Below, one piece after another: positions 48,592 through 56,614 of a stretch of DNA of 64,000 nucleotides. Positions within the stretch are counted from its first letter, which is position 1. Each line of letters opens with the position of its first letter. The position numbers were made by a program, and so were the translations under genes. The notes under the pieces were generated by a model. It made no database searches. It was not told where the DNA came from and saw only the letters and a program-made list of their open reading frames with translations. This stretch comes from Candidatus Woesearchaeota archaeon (GTDB lineage: Archaea; Nanobdellota; Nanobdellia; Woesearchaeales; JACJVW01). Location of the stretch: assembly GCA_020637435.1 (NCBI GenBank), contig JACJVW010000001.1:248001-312000 (forward strand), given 5' to 3'.

Positions 48592-50249
48592 TCAACTGCG
48601 AATGGAAGATTCTCAAGACCGCCGATAGAAAATTTCTTGATGACGTCAAAGACTTTGTAATAATTCAGGATCTTCTCTTCCACCATCGTCTCCAGTATCT
48701 TCTTACGCAACTCCAATTCTTTATAGATATCTTTAGGATCAGTAAGACCAAGCATCGCCGCAATCTTTTTCTCAAGGATAAAACTGTTGTAGTAGCCGGT
48801 GAATCGATGCTCATCTTTATTGGGATCCCAAAGGAAGACCTTTCTTGTGATAACCTTATTCTCCTCAGAATAGTACCTCTCTATCTCCGAGACAGAGGTT
48901 ACTCGCCTTACAAGCCTGTTCTTGACAGTAACTGCCTGCTGGATCAGCACAACATTAAGGTTATCGATGAACGCTATGGGAACATCGATAGGATGACCGG
49001 TCAGACGCTGGATCATAGAGTGCACAGAACCGCTGTGGAAAGTGGACATGACAGGGTGGCCCGTCTGCATTGCCTGGAAGGCGACGTTACCTTCCTCACC
49101 TCGGATCTCTCCCACAATAATATAGTTTGGACGGCTTCGCAGAGCGGCGATCAGCAAAGTGAACAAGGTTACGTCGGTGTCTTTGTTCGCCTCTCTTGTG
49201 ACTAAGTGCTGCCAGATCTCGTGCGGCATCGTAACTTCCGCCGTGTTCTCTACGGTATAGATCTTCGCGTCAGGTTTGATGAATGCCGAGATAGCGTTAA
49301 GTGTAGTGGTCTTACCGGAAGCAGTTTCACCGCAGACAAAGATATTCATGCCATTCTCTATGCAGAGCCATAAGTACGCAGCTACCTCGCTTGTAAGCGT
49401 CTGGAAATTTACGATATCTGTTACACTTACTGGCGTATCCGCGAACTTTCGCACAGTAAAACTGCTTCCCTCACGGGAAATCTCTCTGCCATAGATATAG
49501 TTTACACGAGAACCGTCAGGCATCACTGCGTCAACAACTGGCCTAGCGTCGCTTACAGGCCTTTCCACTCGTTCGGAAGCTTCAAGGATATACTTATTCA
49601 GTTCCAGGTCGGTCGAGAAAGTAAGGCTCATCCTCACCATGTGAAAAATCTTATGGACTGCCGTCAGGTTGCCTACTCCGGTGCAATGGATATCCTCAAG
49701 ATAAGGGTCATAGAACAGAGGTTCAAGTTTAGAGAACCCTACCCGTTCCCTTAGGACATGATAACGGATGATAGTGTACTGCTCCTCCGTCACAGGGATC
49801 TTGGCGCCCATCTGCCACCTTCGTTTCACTTTCGTGACCTGCACAATCTCATCGATCATCTTTTCAAGTATGGGTTTGATCTCCGTGGTCCTGTCCGGCA
49901 CCGGAACCTCTTGCGCCTTATCGATCATCCGATCCATAACCTTCTCATAGAGTGCCGTAGACTCATCATCCATCTCCGGCTCGATGACATTATAGAACAC
50001 ATCACCGCCCTTTCTTTTCAGTATATTGATGAACAAGGGTTCTGTTACAGGATAGATGAGGTTCACACCCTCCTTCTCCACCTGCTCCATGAATTGGGCT
50101 CGGTAATACTTGAAAAAATCAAAATCAAGGTAATATTCAGGTTCCTTGCCGAACTCCTTCGTCACCTTATCCACATATTTCCGAAGGTGCGGATACTTCT
50201 GAAGCGCTTGTTCAAACGTCTTCTGCTCCTTTGCTATCTCGCCCTTCAT
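48588..50249 (-). CDS. FlaI-like type II/IV secretion ATPase
   Basis: About 553 residues with the family's ATPase core: Walker A 'GETASGKTTTLNAI', an Asp-box region, Walker B-like 'IIVGEIRGEE', and His-box 'GHPVMSTFHSGSVHSM'. The N-terminal region is long and charged as in FlaI. In archaella FlaI powers both assembly and rotation. The start at 50249 (MKGEIAKEQ) has GAGGTG six bases upstream, and that same GAGGTGCAC sits inside copy A of a direct/inverted repeat array. It is preceded by a 307-base spacer after flaH, unusual for an operon this compact. Confidence 0.92.
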   Translation of the reverse strand: MKGEIAKEQKTFEQALQKYPHLRKYVDKVTKEFGKEPEYYLDFDFFKYYRAQFMEQVEKEGVNLIYPVTEPLFINILKRKGGDVFYNVIEPEMDDESTALYEKVMDRMIDKAQEVPVPDRTTEIKPILEKMIDEIVQVTKVKRRWQMGAKIPVTEEQYTIIRYHVLRERVGFSKLEPLFYDPYLEDIHCTGVGNLTAVHKIFHMVRMSLTFSTDLELNKYILEASERVERPVSDARPVVDAVMPDGSRVNYIYGREISREGSSFTVRKFADTPVSVTDIVNFQTLTSEVAAYLWLCIENGMNIFVCGETASGKTTTLNAISAFIKPDAKIYTVENTAEVTMPHEIWQHLVTREANKDTDVTLFTLLIAALRSRPNYIIVGEIRGEEGNVAFQAMQTGHPVMSTFHSGSVHSMIQRLTGHPIDVPIAFIDNLNVVLIQQAVTVKNRLVRRVTSVSEIERYYSEENKVITRKVFLWDPNKDEHRFTGYYNSFILEKKIAAMLGLTDPKDIYKELELRKKILETMVEEKILNYYKVFDVIKKFSIGGLENLPFAVE

Positions 50250-50253
50250 GTAG

Positions 50254-50440
50254 TGCACCTCATATTCTCGAGCATGTACGATAAAAGATTGTCAAACAGG
50301 GAAAGTTTCAGCAAGTTAAACGAGGCAAAAACACCAGAAATCAACTCCTGTTTGACAAGAAGCATGCGAGAGAAGAGGAGGTGCACAGAAGACCTCATAT
50401 TCTCGAGCATGTACGATAAAAGATTGTCAAACAGGGAAAG
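50254..50440 (-). repeat. Direct and inverted repeat array upstream of flaI (possible translational switch)
   Basis: Two perfect 49-base direct copies (A 50257-50305 and B 50392-50440) flank a shorter, imperfect inverted copy A' (50347-50386). On the flaI mRNA, A' contains GUGCACCUC, which can pair with the ribosome-binding sequence GAGGUGCAC of flaI in copy A, and CUUGUCAAACAGG, which can pair with CCUGUUUGAC in A or B. Two mutually exclusive hairpins (B:A' or A':A) are therefore possible. The rest of the 307-base spacer (50441-50556) shows no good gene. The plus-strand frame and the minus-strand frame across it both repeat themselves because of the array, so neither is taken as real. Confidence 0.8.
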
Positions 50441-50556
50441 AACTAAAAAGATGTCAGATGGAGCAGCAGCGCTTTTGGAATAACAAGTGCGCCATCTAGT
50501 GAAAAGAGTGTGGAACGTAGTGATGGAAAAAAAAATATCCATTAATTAACCTCTTT

Positions 50557-51300
50557 TTAATCAAGCGTGGCGATTTCGATAGCCAATCCTTTCCCTGTCT
50601 CAATCCTGAAAGGAATCTTGGTCTGGAAATTGGTCTGAGGTCTCTTGAACCTGATGATTTCAATGACACGCACGATATTTCCAGCAAATGAACGGATGCT
50701 TAGGTTTAAGTAAATATCGCTGACCGAGCGAAGCAATGCGAGCATGGTCTCATTTAGGTGATGAGGATCGACGCAGAATATGATGGTCTTGCCAAGCGTC
50801 GTCATCCGCTTCAGCACATTGATAAGGTCATATATCTCATGCTCTGAGATACTGTTCTGGATAAGCAGGAAGGACAGAGTATCAAAGATGATGATCTCTT
50901 TCTCAAAAATCTGCCTAGTCGCCAGCAGTCTGCTCATAAAATCCTTGCTGAGCCTTGATTTACCCATCACGGGGAACATCGGGATGAAAAGGAACTCGCC
51001 GCTAAGCAGTTCATACTTCACATCATAATCTAGTGACTCCATCTGCTCGACGAAAGATATGGTGTTCAGTTCAGAACTGATATACGCAACAGATGCTCCA
51101 TTCTGCTTAAAACCGAATGCAAGCCGTTGAGAGAATATACTTTTTCCAGCCCCATCCTCCCCGACAGCCAGTATAAGGGAATTCTTAGGTATGCCACCAC
51201 CAAGGTTCATAGCAAGCTCATCCCTATCCAAAGAGATACTATTGTACTTCTCTGAACGGCTCTTGCCCTTATCCTCAAAAAGCGCGCTGCTGATAGCCAT
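50557..51300 (-). CDS. FlaH-like RecA/KaiC-family ATPase
   Basis: About 247 residues with Walker A 'GEDGAGKSIFSQRLAFGF', Walker B 'EIIIFDTLSFL' and the late 'IKRM...IIFCVDPHHLNE' segment. FlaH binds ATP and regulates FlaI in archaella. Its gene sits between the FlaG/F-like and flaI genes, the standard order G/F-H-I-J, though the long spacer after it is not standard. Confidence 0.9.
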   Translation of the reverse strand: MAISSALFEDKGKSRSEKYNSISLDRDELAMNLGGGIPKNSLILAVGEDGAGKSIFSQRLAFGFKQNGASVAYISSELNTISFVEQMESLDYDVKYELLSGEFLFIPMFPVMGKSRLSKDFMSRLLATRQIFEKEIIIFDTLSFLLIQNSISEHEIYDLINVLKRMTTLGKTIIFCVDPHHLNETMLALLRSVSDIYLNLSIRSFAGNIVRVIEIIRFKRPQTNFQTKIPFRIETGKGLAIEIATLD

Positions 51301-51303
51301 GGT

Positions 51304-51768
51304 CTAGGTAGTGATGAGCTCCTCATCCTTATTGCCGTACTGCGTAGTGATTGCGGCTGTGTTTGTAGTAGTGTTGTCAAGTGTCTGATTTACCGTAACG
51401 ATTAGAATCTCAGAAGGATCGAACAAGCCCAAGTTTTTTATCTCGGAGCTCGGTTCGACCTGTATAGTTCTGATAGATTCGTTGCGACTGACATAGAGAC
51501 CGTTGATGAAAACATCCATGCGCGTGATATCCAGCGTCGTCTTTCCGGTGTTAAGGACTGTCACAGTCGTCGTTGTAGTATCATTATCGTATACTGCGGA
51601 CAGGATATCCAGGTCTGTCCGAAGGTTATTTGACAATCCCTCTGACTGGATTCGCATGGAGGTAGATGAATCGTCAACAACATCTTTGAAGACCACGATG
51701 ACTGTAGTAGAAAGCAGTAATACAGCGATGAACATCATGACGCTTGCGACAATTGTACCGAATCCCAT
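51304..51768 (-). CDS. FlaG/FlaF-like archaellum stator protein
   Basis: 154 residues: one N-terminal helix (about 4-26, 'IVASVMMFIAVLLLSTTVIVVF'), then a beta-sandwich of the FlaG/FlaF type with 'TTTTVTVLNTGKTTLDITRMDVFINGLYV' and 'EPSSEIKNLGLFDPSEILIVTV'. These proteins form the archaellum stator contact outside the membrane. First gene of the fla-like operon, with TATA box TTTATAAATA about 70 bases upstream. Whether it is FlaG or FlaF cannot be told; only one of the two is present. Confidence 0.82.
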   Translation of the reverse strand: MGFGTIVASVMMFIAVLLLSTTVIVVFKDVVDDSSTSMRIQSEGLSNNLRTDLDILSAVYDNDTTTTTVTVLNTGKTTLDITRMDVFINGLYVSRNESIRTIQVEPSSEIKNLGLFDPSEILIVTVNQTLDNTTTNTAAITTQYGNKDEELITT

Positions 51769-51829
51769 TTTACATTTTCGTATATTAATTGCGTTTTAAG
51801 TACGCAGATATATCCCCTTTTCCGATTTT

Positions 51830-51840
51830 GATATTTATAA
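51830..51840 (-). promoter_or_regulatory. TATA box of the fla-like operon
   Basis: On the minus strand ATTTATAAATAT lies about 65-70 bases before the FlaG/F-like ATG and shares the spacer with the divergent regulator gene. With a normal TATA distance, the mRNA starts near 51812 and has a leader of about 44 bases. Confidence 0.55.
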
Positions 51841-51857
51841 ATATTTCGCTTTTCCAG

Positions 51858-51878
51858 TTTTTCGGTAATACCGAAAAA
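51858..51878. promoter_or_regulatory. Inverted repeat between fla-like operon and its divergent regulator
   Basis: TTTTTCGGT-AAT-ACCGAAAAA is a nine-base-pair inverted repeat in the 149-base divergent spacer, close to both TATA boxes. It is the natural operator for the winged-helix protein encoded at 51918 or for another regulator of motor genes. Confidence 0.55.
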
Positions 51879-51917
51879 ACAAAATATTTTTAAACCCAAA
51901 TCGCGAAAAAAGGATAT

Positions 51918-52496
51918 ATGGACATCTGTGTCTACTATGATGAGAAAAGCGAAAAAATACTCGATATTCTCCCCCACGCTATCGATACTAAAGTGAAGTT
52001 CATCATCGAAAAAATGTGGACGCAGGTCATACCACGTAAGATCCTCATCGCCCTCTCCTCAGAAGAGCAATACAATGCTTCCAAACTCAAGCAGATAGTG
52101 GGCCACTCCATGTCAACCATCCATGACACTCTTCGCAAGCTCGAAGATGCAGAGCTCATCTTGACAGAAGTCATCTACGAAGGGAACAAGCAACGTATGA
52201 TCCGCCCCCAGCTGCTCTGTGTAACAAAAAGTCCAAAATACCGAGCACAGCTAAAAAGATTCTTCCAGGGTATGTGGGTCGACACCGGTAAGACTAAGTT
52301 AGTCCTTGATTTTCTCAACCTGAACCACAAGAAGTTCTTCACCGTAGAAGAGATTTCTGCGCGGACAAAGATACCCGTCGATGAAGTCGAATTGCTGTTG
52401 ACCAATTGGGATTCTCAACTGACCAGAGGTCTCTCAGGTTTCCTCAAAGAAGTCCCCTTCGAGAAGAAAGTGCTCTATAGAGGAAGAAATGAGTGA
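51918..52496 (+). CDS. Two-domain winged-helix regulator (ArsR/MarR-like), divergent to the fla-like operon
   Basis: 192 residues with two winged-helix-like segments. The first (about 36-105) has 'PRKILIALSSEEQYNASKLKQIVGHSMSTIHDTLRKLEDAELI' and a basic wing. The second (about 120-190) has 'GKTKLVLDFLNLNHKKFFTVEEISARTKIPVDEVELLLTNW'. The TATA box ATTTTTAAAC is 27-30 bases before the ATG. Its position and the palindrome in the spacer suggest that it controls the motor operon and itself. It overlaps the downstream membrane-protein gene by 8 bases. Confidence 0.82.
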   Translation: MDICVYYDEKSEKILDILPHAIDTKVKFIIEKMWTQVIPRKILIALSSEEQYNASKLKQIVGHSMSTIHDTLRKLEDAELILTEVIYEGNKQRMIRPQLLCVTKSPKYRAQLKRFFQGMWVDTGKTKLVLDFLNLNHKKFFTVEEISARTKIPVDEVELLLTNWDSQLTRGLSGFLKEVPFEKKVLYRGRNE

Positions 52497-53010
52497 TTGT
52501 GCGGTAACCGAAGCGTATAGGATAGGTACATCATCCATTCAGGAACTGCCTATCCTGGTAAGAGGGCTTCCTGAACTTATGATACTGCTAGCGATAGGCG
52601 TACTCGGTATTCTTATCGGAATGCGAATGATGAGAACGAATACTTATGCACGATGGTTGATTCTAGCAGGCATCGCAGTTCTCCTGGGCAGTATAATATT
52701 CTACGCGTTAGGTATGCTCAATGACTGTGAAAGACAGGCTATCTTCACGACCAGCAACATGTACGGATCCGGGATGAATGCTTTTATCAAGCTCAACATG
52801 TCCGAAAATATGATAATCTCCAAAGGAGGCTATCTGGACATAAGTGCGACCAACTACCGTATAGACTGTAGGGGCTGTGTCATGTACAACATAAGCACCG
52901 ATAAGCATCGGATCCTCTTCAATGAATCTGGATCAGCCTATGTATATACCTGTCCCCAATATTTGGTCATCGACATGGATAAGAACCGGAAGGTATGCAA
53001 AGATGTGTAG
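52489..53010 (+). CDS. Membrane protein with external Cys-containing domain
   Basis: 173 residues: two helices (about 28-46 and 54-73) and an external beta-rich part of about 100 residues with 'DCRGCVMYNIS' and 'YTCPQYLV' Cys pairs. It looks like a distant paralogue of the next gene, which has the same plan (two helices, then 'CIECDIRV'). The ATG overlaps the regulator's stop by 8 bases. No known family. Confidence 0.72.
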   Translation: MSDCAVTEAYRIGTSSIQELPILVRGLPELMILLAIGVLGILIGMRMMRTNTYARWLILAGIAVLLGSIIFYALGMLNDCERQAIFTTSNMYGSGMNAFIKLNMSENMIISKGGYLDISATNYRIDCRGCVMYNISTDKHRILFNESGSAYVYTCPQYLVIDMDKNRKVCKDV

Positions 53011-53515
53011 CTGCCCATGGACTCCCTTCCAGCTCATAGTACCAGCTCATGAGATTATCCTCCAAAGATTCCTCGAAGCATTGCCTGCCTTATGTACGAT
53101 CGCTCTGATACTTTTCGGCTTCTACAGGACGTTTTGGAAGAAGAGTTTTCTCATGGGCCCGACAATGGTATTCCTGGGGGTTCTCGCGTTTCTCTACGTA
53201 GGAGCCCCAGTCACCTGCAACTGTGGACCCTTCCCGCTGACCGAACCAGAGCTTGAGAATGTCACCTTTCTTCAAGTAAGGAAGGGGGCAGACTTCATCC
53301 TTAGCGCGCCCGTTTCCTGCATCGAATGTGATATTCGGGTTGAGATAGCTGATAGCAGGATCGTGGCAAAAGATGATTTCTTCGCCTACCTCTATAGATG
53401 TGAGCAGCGATACCACTTGCACCTTTACGAAAAGAAGCCGCCGCAAAACAGGGAACCTGAATACACCATAGTCTGTTCGCCAGAGGTACAAAAAGACCAG
53501 AGACACAACAACTAG
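53003..53515 (+). CDS. Membrane protein with external Cys-containing domain (paralogue of the preceding)
   Basis: The ATG at 53003 overlaps the previous stop (ATGTGTAG). Two helices (about 25-45 and 50-66) lead to an external domain with 'TCNCGPFPLTEPE', 'VSCIECDIRVEIADS' and a single late Cys. The pairwise layout of two helices then 'I/V-x-C-x-x-C-x-I/V' matches the gene before it, so both probably arose by duplication. Their regulator-gene neighbour suggests a role near the motor, for example a membrane receptor, but this is inference. Confidence 0.7.
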   Translation: MCSCPWTPFQLIVPAHEIILQRFLEALPALCTIALILFGFYRTFWKKSFLMGPTMVFLGVLAFLYVGAPVTCNCGPFPLTEPELENVTFLQVRKGADFILSAPVSCIECDIRVEIADSRIVAKDDFFAYLYRCEQRYHLHLYEKKPPQNREPEYTIVCSPEVQKDQRHNN

Positions 53516-53532
53516 CTTGTTTGTATAATACC

Positions 53533-54042
53533 TCAACGGCTAACGATCTCATACGGCAGAGGTATTTCGCGCGCCATAGCGATAAACTGCTCCTGCATAT
53601 CCAATAGAAAATCTATCTCACTGGTAAACTTTGTGTACTTGATGCGTTCTATAAGATACTCTTCCCATTCACGGCCCCGTTCGTGATGTTTAGCCCGCTT
53701 CATCACATCTTTTTCCGGCACAGTCATAATAATAGTCTTAGTATCAAGCTTTGATAGGCGTTTTATCAGCTTACTATATGTCGTTTTGGTCAGGTCATTA
53801 CGAAAATCAGTCAACCGTAGGGACAGATGAAAGCGTTCCAGGACCACATTGCCCTCATGCTTCTCTATCCTGTCAAGAAAATGATTGAAAAGCTCGATAC
53901 GTGTCTTCGTGATATAAGGTATCAGATTATGTTTCCAACTCAGCAGCAGATCTCCCTCATAGTACTTCATACCATCCATAGTCTCCAATAGCGTACTCTT
54001 CCCACTTCCAGGGATACCTTCAAGGATTGTCAGCTTAGCCAT
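53533..54042 (-). CDS. P-loop kinase-like protein (thymidylate kinase-like)
   Basis: 170 residues, P-loop 'LEGIPGSGKSTLLETM', a middle 'VVLERFHLSLRLTDF' with the DRY/F-like helix of thymidylate kinases, and 'DTKTIIMTVPEKDVMKRAKHHERGREW', a LID-like Arg-rich segment. It is probably a nucleoside or nucleotide kinase, but the substrate is not clear. ATG at 54042 is 28 bases after CATTTAAGTACA, which rules out the longer frame that reads into the antiporter gene. Confidence 0.78.
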   Translation of the reverse strand: MAKLTILEGIPGSGKSTLLETMDGMKYYEGDLLLSWKHNLIPYITKTRIELFNHFLDRIEKHEGNVVLERFHLSLRLTDFRNDLTKTTYSKLIKRLSKLDTKTIIMTVPEKDVMKRAKHHERGREWEEYLIERIKYTKFTSEIDFLLDMQEQFIAMAREIPLPYEIVSR

Positions 54043-54085
54043 ACTACCGACAAGAAATCTTTGTGTACTTAAATGTATTCCAGGA

Positions 54086-55087
54086 TTACCCGATAAGCAC
54101 GATCGGATTGAACGAGAGGTAGACGATATACACAACAAAAAGCGCGTACATTCCAAGCATATACCATGCTTCCTTGCGGTCTATCATATGGTCCTCTGCC
54201 AGATACAACAGAACGATGATAGTAGAACCAAGCAGGCCGAGGATGATCTCCATATTCGAGAACGCGATAAGCACTTTCTCCCCCGTCAGGAATACATACA
54301 GAAGGATAGGGATAGAAAGCCCGACAAAGACATTGAAGATATTCGAACCGAACACATTGGAGACAGCATCATCTATATTTCCGTTTCGTGCGTTCACAAA
54401 TGAGATGACCGCATCAGGAACGCTTGTTGCTGCAGCCACCACGGTGAAAGCGATGATGATGGGAGCTACACCTAGCGCGTCCGCAAGCTGGATGGCATGG
54501 TCAGTAAGGAAATATGTGGCAAATCCGATGATGAGCAACATCACAAATGCTAGCCCGATTTCAGAAACAAGCGATATCTTCTTGACACTCGCATCCGGCT
54601 TCTTGTTGTTCTGATATTTCACAGTATGGGTATACATATGCTTGATGTACCAACCGTACATAAACAGGAAGATAAGAGGGATACCTATACCCCAGCTCTT
54701 GGTATAGAGCAGAGCCGCTAGCAAGGCGAAGACTGACATCGTGTAGAATAATCCGTCCCGGCTGATAATATCAGCGCTGACCTTGAACGCGACTGGCGCG
54801 ATAAGCACGCATATACCCGGAATGATAAGCAGGTTGAACATAGCGCTTCCTGCGATAGTACCGATACCAACCTCAAACTTCTGGAAAAAGATGACTGAGA
54901 AAAGCGCGATAAGCAATTCAGGAAGGCTGCTGCTGACTGCATCAAACGTAGCCCCTTTCACGCTTCTAGGCAGATGAAGATAATCCCCCAGACGTGAACT
55001 GGTGCCAGCAAAGCGTTCGCTTGCAAAGTAAACAATCACGCTCGAAACTACAATGACTCCCAGATTTACCAATAGCGTCATATCCAT
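54086..55087 (-). CDS. Ca2+/Na+ (cation) exchanger family membrane protein
   Basis: About 333 residues with ten helices and both alpha repeats of the CaCA superfamily. Repeat 1 is 'GATFDAVSSSLPELLIAL' and repeat 2 is 'AAATSVPDAVISFVNARNGNIDDAVSNVFGSNIFN', which carry the ion-binding acidic and Ser/Thr residues. The exchanger probably expels Ca2+ with Na+ or H+. AAGGAGGT lies 12 bases before the ATG at 55087; a TTG start at 55099 is an alternative. Confidence 0.9.
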   Translation of the reverse strand: MDMTLLVNLGVIVVSSVIVYFASERFAGTSSRLGDYLHLPRSVKGATFDAVSSSLPELLIALFSVIFFQKFEVGIGTIAGSAMFNLLIIPGICVLIAPVAFKVSADIISRDGLFYTMSVFALLAALLYTKSWGIGIPLIFLFMYGWYIKHMYTHTVKYQNNKKPDASVKKISLVSEIGLAFVMLLIIGFATYFLTDHAIQLADALGVAPIIIAFTVVAAATSVPDAVISFVNARNGNIDDAVSNVFGSNIFNVFVGLSIPILLYVFLTGEKVLIAFSNMEIILGLLGSTIIVLLYLAEDHMIDRKEAWYMLGMYALFVVYIVYLSFNPIVLIG

Positions 55088-55160
55088 CTGTCCAGCCAAA
55101 CCTCCTTATTAATATATCGTAAAAAGCAACGAAATCAATAGTATAATAAACACACCAGGT

Positions 55161-55586
55161 ATGAGCCAAATCATGGAAATATGCTTCAACTCATTCAAAG
55201 ATTGGTTGGAACATCTTACCCAACAGAGAATATTACTTTTTTACATTGTAGTAATAATACCGGTTTTGGTCCTATTCATTGGAAGAAGGAAAGATTTTCT
55301 TTTAGCAAACCCCCTCCTTATTTTGTTGCTGGCGTTTGGAATAATTGGAGGGTATTATTTTCGAATTGGAAAAATCGCAAAAATAAAGACAAACAAGAAT
55401 ATCATCTCAATACTTGGCGCAGTATACAGAATTGAGGATATTACCCATGTTTCTTTATATGCAAACAAAGCTAAGATTAGCGTATCCAATTACAAAAAAA
55501 GAGAGTTTGAAATACATAATCTAAAATCAAAAGAAGTAACTGACCTCAAAGAATACTTCAAAAGTAAAAATATCAAAATAAAATGA
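55161..55586 (+). CDS. Membrane protein with two helices and PH-like tail
   Basis: 141 residues: helices at about 23-41 and 49-65, then a soluble strand-rich part 'IISILGAVYRIEDITHVSLYANKAKISVSNYKKREFEIHNL' as in small bacterial/archaeal PH-like membrane proteins. Its base composition is more AT-rich than its neighbours. It overlaps the nucleosidase gene by 4 bases. The ATG at 55161 has AGGT directly before it; a TATA-like ATAATAAAC lies about 17 bases upstream. Confidence 0.65.
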   Translation: MSQIMEICFNSFKDWLEHLTQQRILLFYIVVIIPVLVLFIGRRKDFLLANPLLILLLAFGIIGGYYFRIGKIAKIKTNKNIISILGAVYRIEDITHVSLYANKAKISVSNYKKREFEIHNLKSKEVTDLKEYFKSKNIKIK

Positions 55587-56272
55587 AAATCGGCATAATA
55601 GGAGCAATGGAAACAGAGATTCAGATGTATCTGGAACACCTCCAAGACAGGAACGAACTAGCATGGCACGAATTTACCTTCTATACCGGCAGATTTGAAG
55701 GCATCGATGTGGTGGTCGCCAAATCAGGCGTTGGAAAAGTCTTCGCTACCATGGTGGCGCAATTTCTCATCACTCATTTCTCTGTCGACAAAATAATCGT
55801 TAGCGGAGTAGCAGGCTCACTTGACCCCCTCCTCAATATTGGCGACGTCATTCTCAGCAAAGATTGCATACATCACGATATGGACGCAACACCCCTTTTC
55901 GAGCGAGGTCGCATCCCATACACTGACTATAAGGTATTCAAGGCAGATGAGGGCTTGCTTGCCGAAGGCCTGACCGCCCAGATAGCCGGACACACCATCA
56001 AAACCGGCAGGATCCTCACAGGTGACCAGTTCTTCAATCATGCAGATAAAGACTCGCACCCCTATCTAAAAGACGAATTTCAGGGTGATTGCATCGAGAT
56101 GGAAGGTGCCGCGATAGCACAAGTGTGCACCGTCCTTAGCGTGCCGTTTCTCATCGTCAGAACCATATCAGATAGAGCGGACTCAGACGCCGCAGAAGAC
56201 TACAACACTTTCAAAGACATTGTAGCGCACAACTCATTCCAGATAATAAGGCACATCGTGAAAAGGCTTTGA
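55583..56272 (+). CDS. mtnN: 5'-methylthioadenosine/S-adenosylhomocysteine nucleosidase
   Basis: 229 residues with the purine nucleoside phosphorylase fold: 'IGIIGAMETEI' (catalytic Glu), 'VSGVAGSLDPLLNIGDVILSK', 'ILTGDQF', 'DCIEMEGAAIAQVC' (Glu that binds ribose) and 'RTISDRAD' (catalytic Asp). It removes adenine from MTA and SAH to recycle methionine and purines. Bacterial-type nucleosidases are uncommon in archaea, which usually use an MTA phosphorylase, so it was possibly acquired. It overlaps the previous gene by ATGA. Confidence 0.93.
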   Translation: MKIGIIGAMETEIQMYLEHLQDRNELAWHEFTFYTGRFEGIDVVVAKSGVGKVFATMVAQFLITHFSVDKIIVSGVAGSLDPLLNIGDVILSKDCIHHDMDATPLFERGRIPYTDYKVFKADEGLLAEGLTAQIAGHTIKTGRILTGDQFFNHADKDSHPYLKDEFQGDCIEMEGAAIAQVCTVLSVPFLIVRTISDRADSDAAEDYNTFKDIVAHNSFQIIRHIVKRL

Positions 56273-56274
56273 TT

Positions 56275-56284
56275 CTTTATAAAC
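56275..56284 (+). promoter_or_regulatory. TATA box of the candidate structured RNA
   Basis: CTTTATAAAC follows the nucleosidase stop by three bases. No reading frame starts 25 bases later. A structured, non-coding segment of about 255 bases begins there, which supports an RNA gene promoter. Confidence 0.6.
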
Positions 56285-56302
56285 AAAACACCGCGGCCTT
56301 GT

Positions 56303-56559
56303 GTAAAAAGTAGTTAGTATCAATATTGCGATGACCTTTCATTTTTACATAAAACCTGACAGGGGACAACTTCTGTGGAAGTTAAATCCCTAAATCAGGA
56401 TCTAGGTTAGACAAGGATTCCTTGTCGTGCATGAAGCGGATTCAATCCCATTCGAAAATGTCAGCTCATAAGCTTTAGGATATAGGTCAGACCTGATGCT
56501 TAAGTTACCATCAGGTAACTAGACTACGGTAGTAGGCGTACTAGCGATAGCGAGTTTTT
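56303..56559 (+). ncRNA. Candidate structured non-coding RNA of unknown family
   Basis: Between mtnN and the aRF1 promoter lie 340 bases with no good frame. They contain a TATA box (56275-56284), a predicted start near 56303 and a T-run at 56555-56559 after pairing sequence. Perfect hairpins are visible: AACTTC-tgtg-GAAGTT inside an AGGG/CCCT helix, GACAAGG-att-CCTTGTC, AGCT-cata-AGCT, AGGT-cag-ACCT, GTTACC-atca-GGTAAC and AGTA-ggcg-TACT. The bases CCTGA/TCAGG enclose the first. No SRP apical loop or RNase P core motif was found, so family membership is unknown. Confidence 0.6.
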
Positions 56560-56614
56560 GCACAAAACCAAACACCGCACAAGCTTTATAAACCGACCAT
56601 TGTTATTGTACAGT

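Noticed and set aside
50246..50542. Minus-strand 98-codon frame and plus-strand 69-codon end (to 50483) across the repeat array
   Set aside because: Both repeat the same peptide only because the DNA repeats itself; neither has a convincing start, and the minus frame overlaps the flaI start.
56303..56559. Identification of the structured segment as SRP RNA or RNase P RNA
   Set aside because: I looked for the SRP helix-8 GGAAGG-type loop and for RNase P core motifs and did not see them, so the family is left open.
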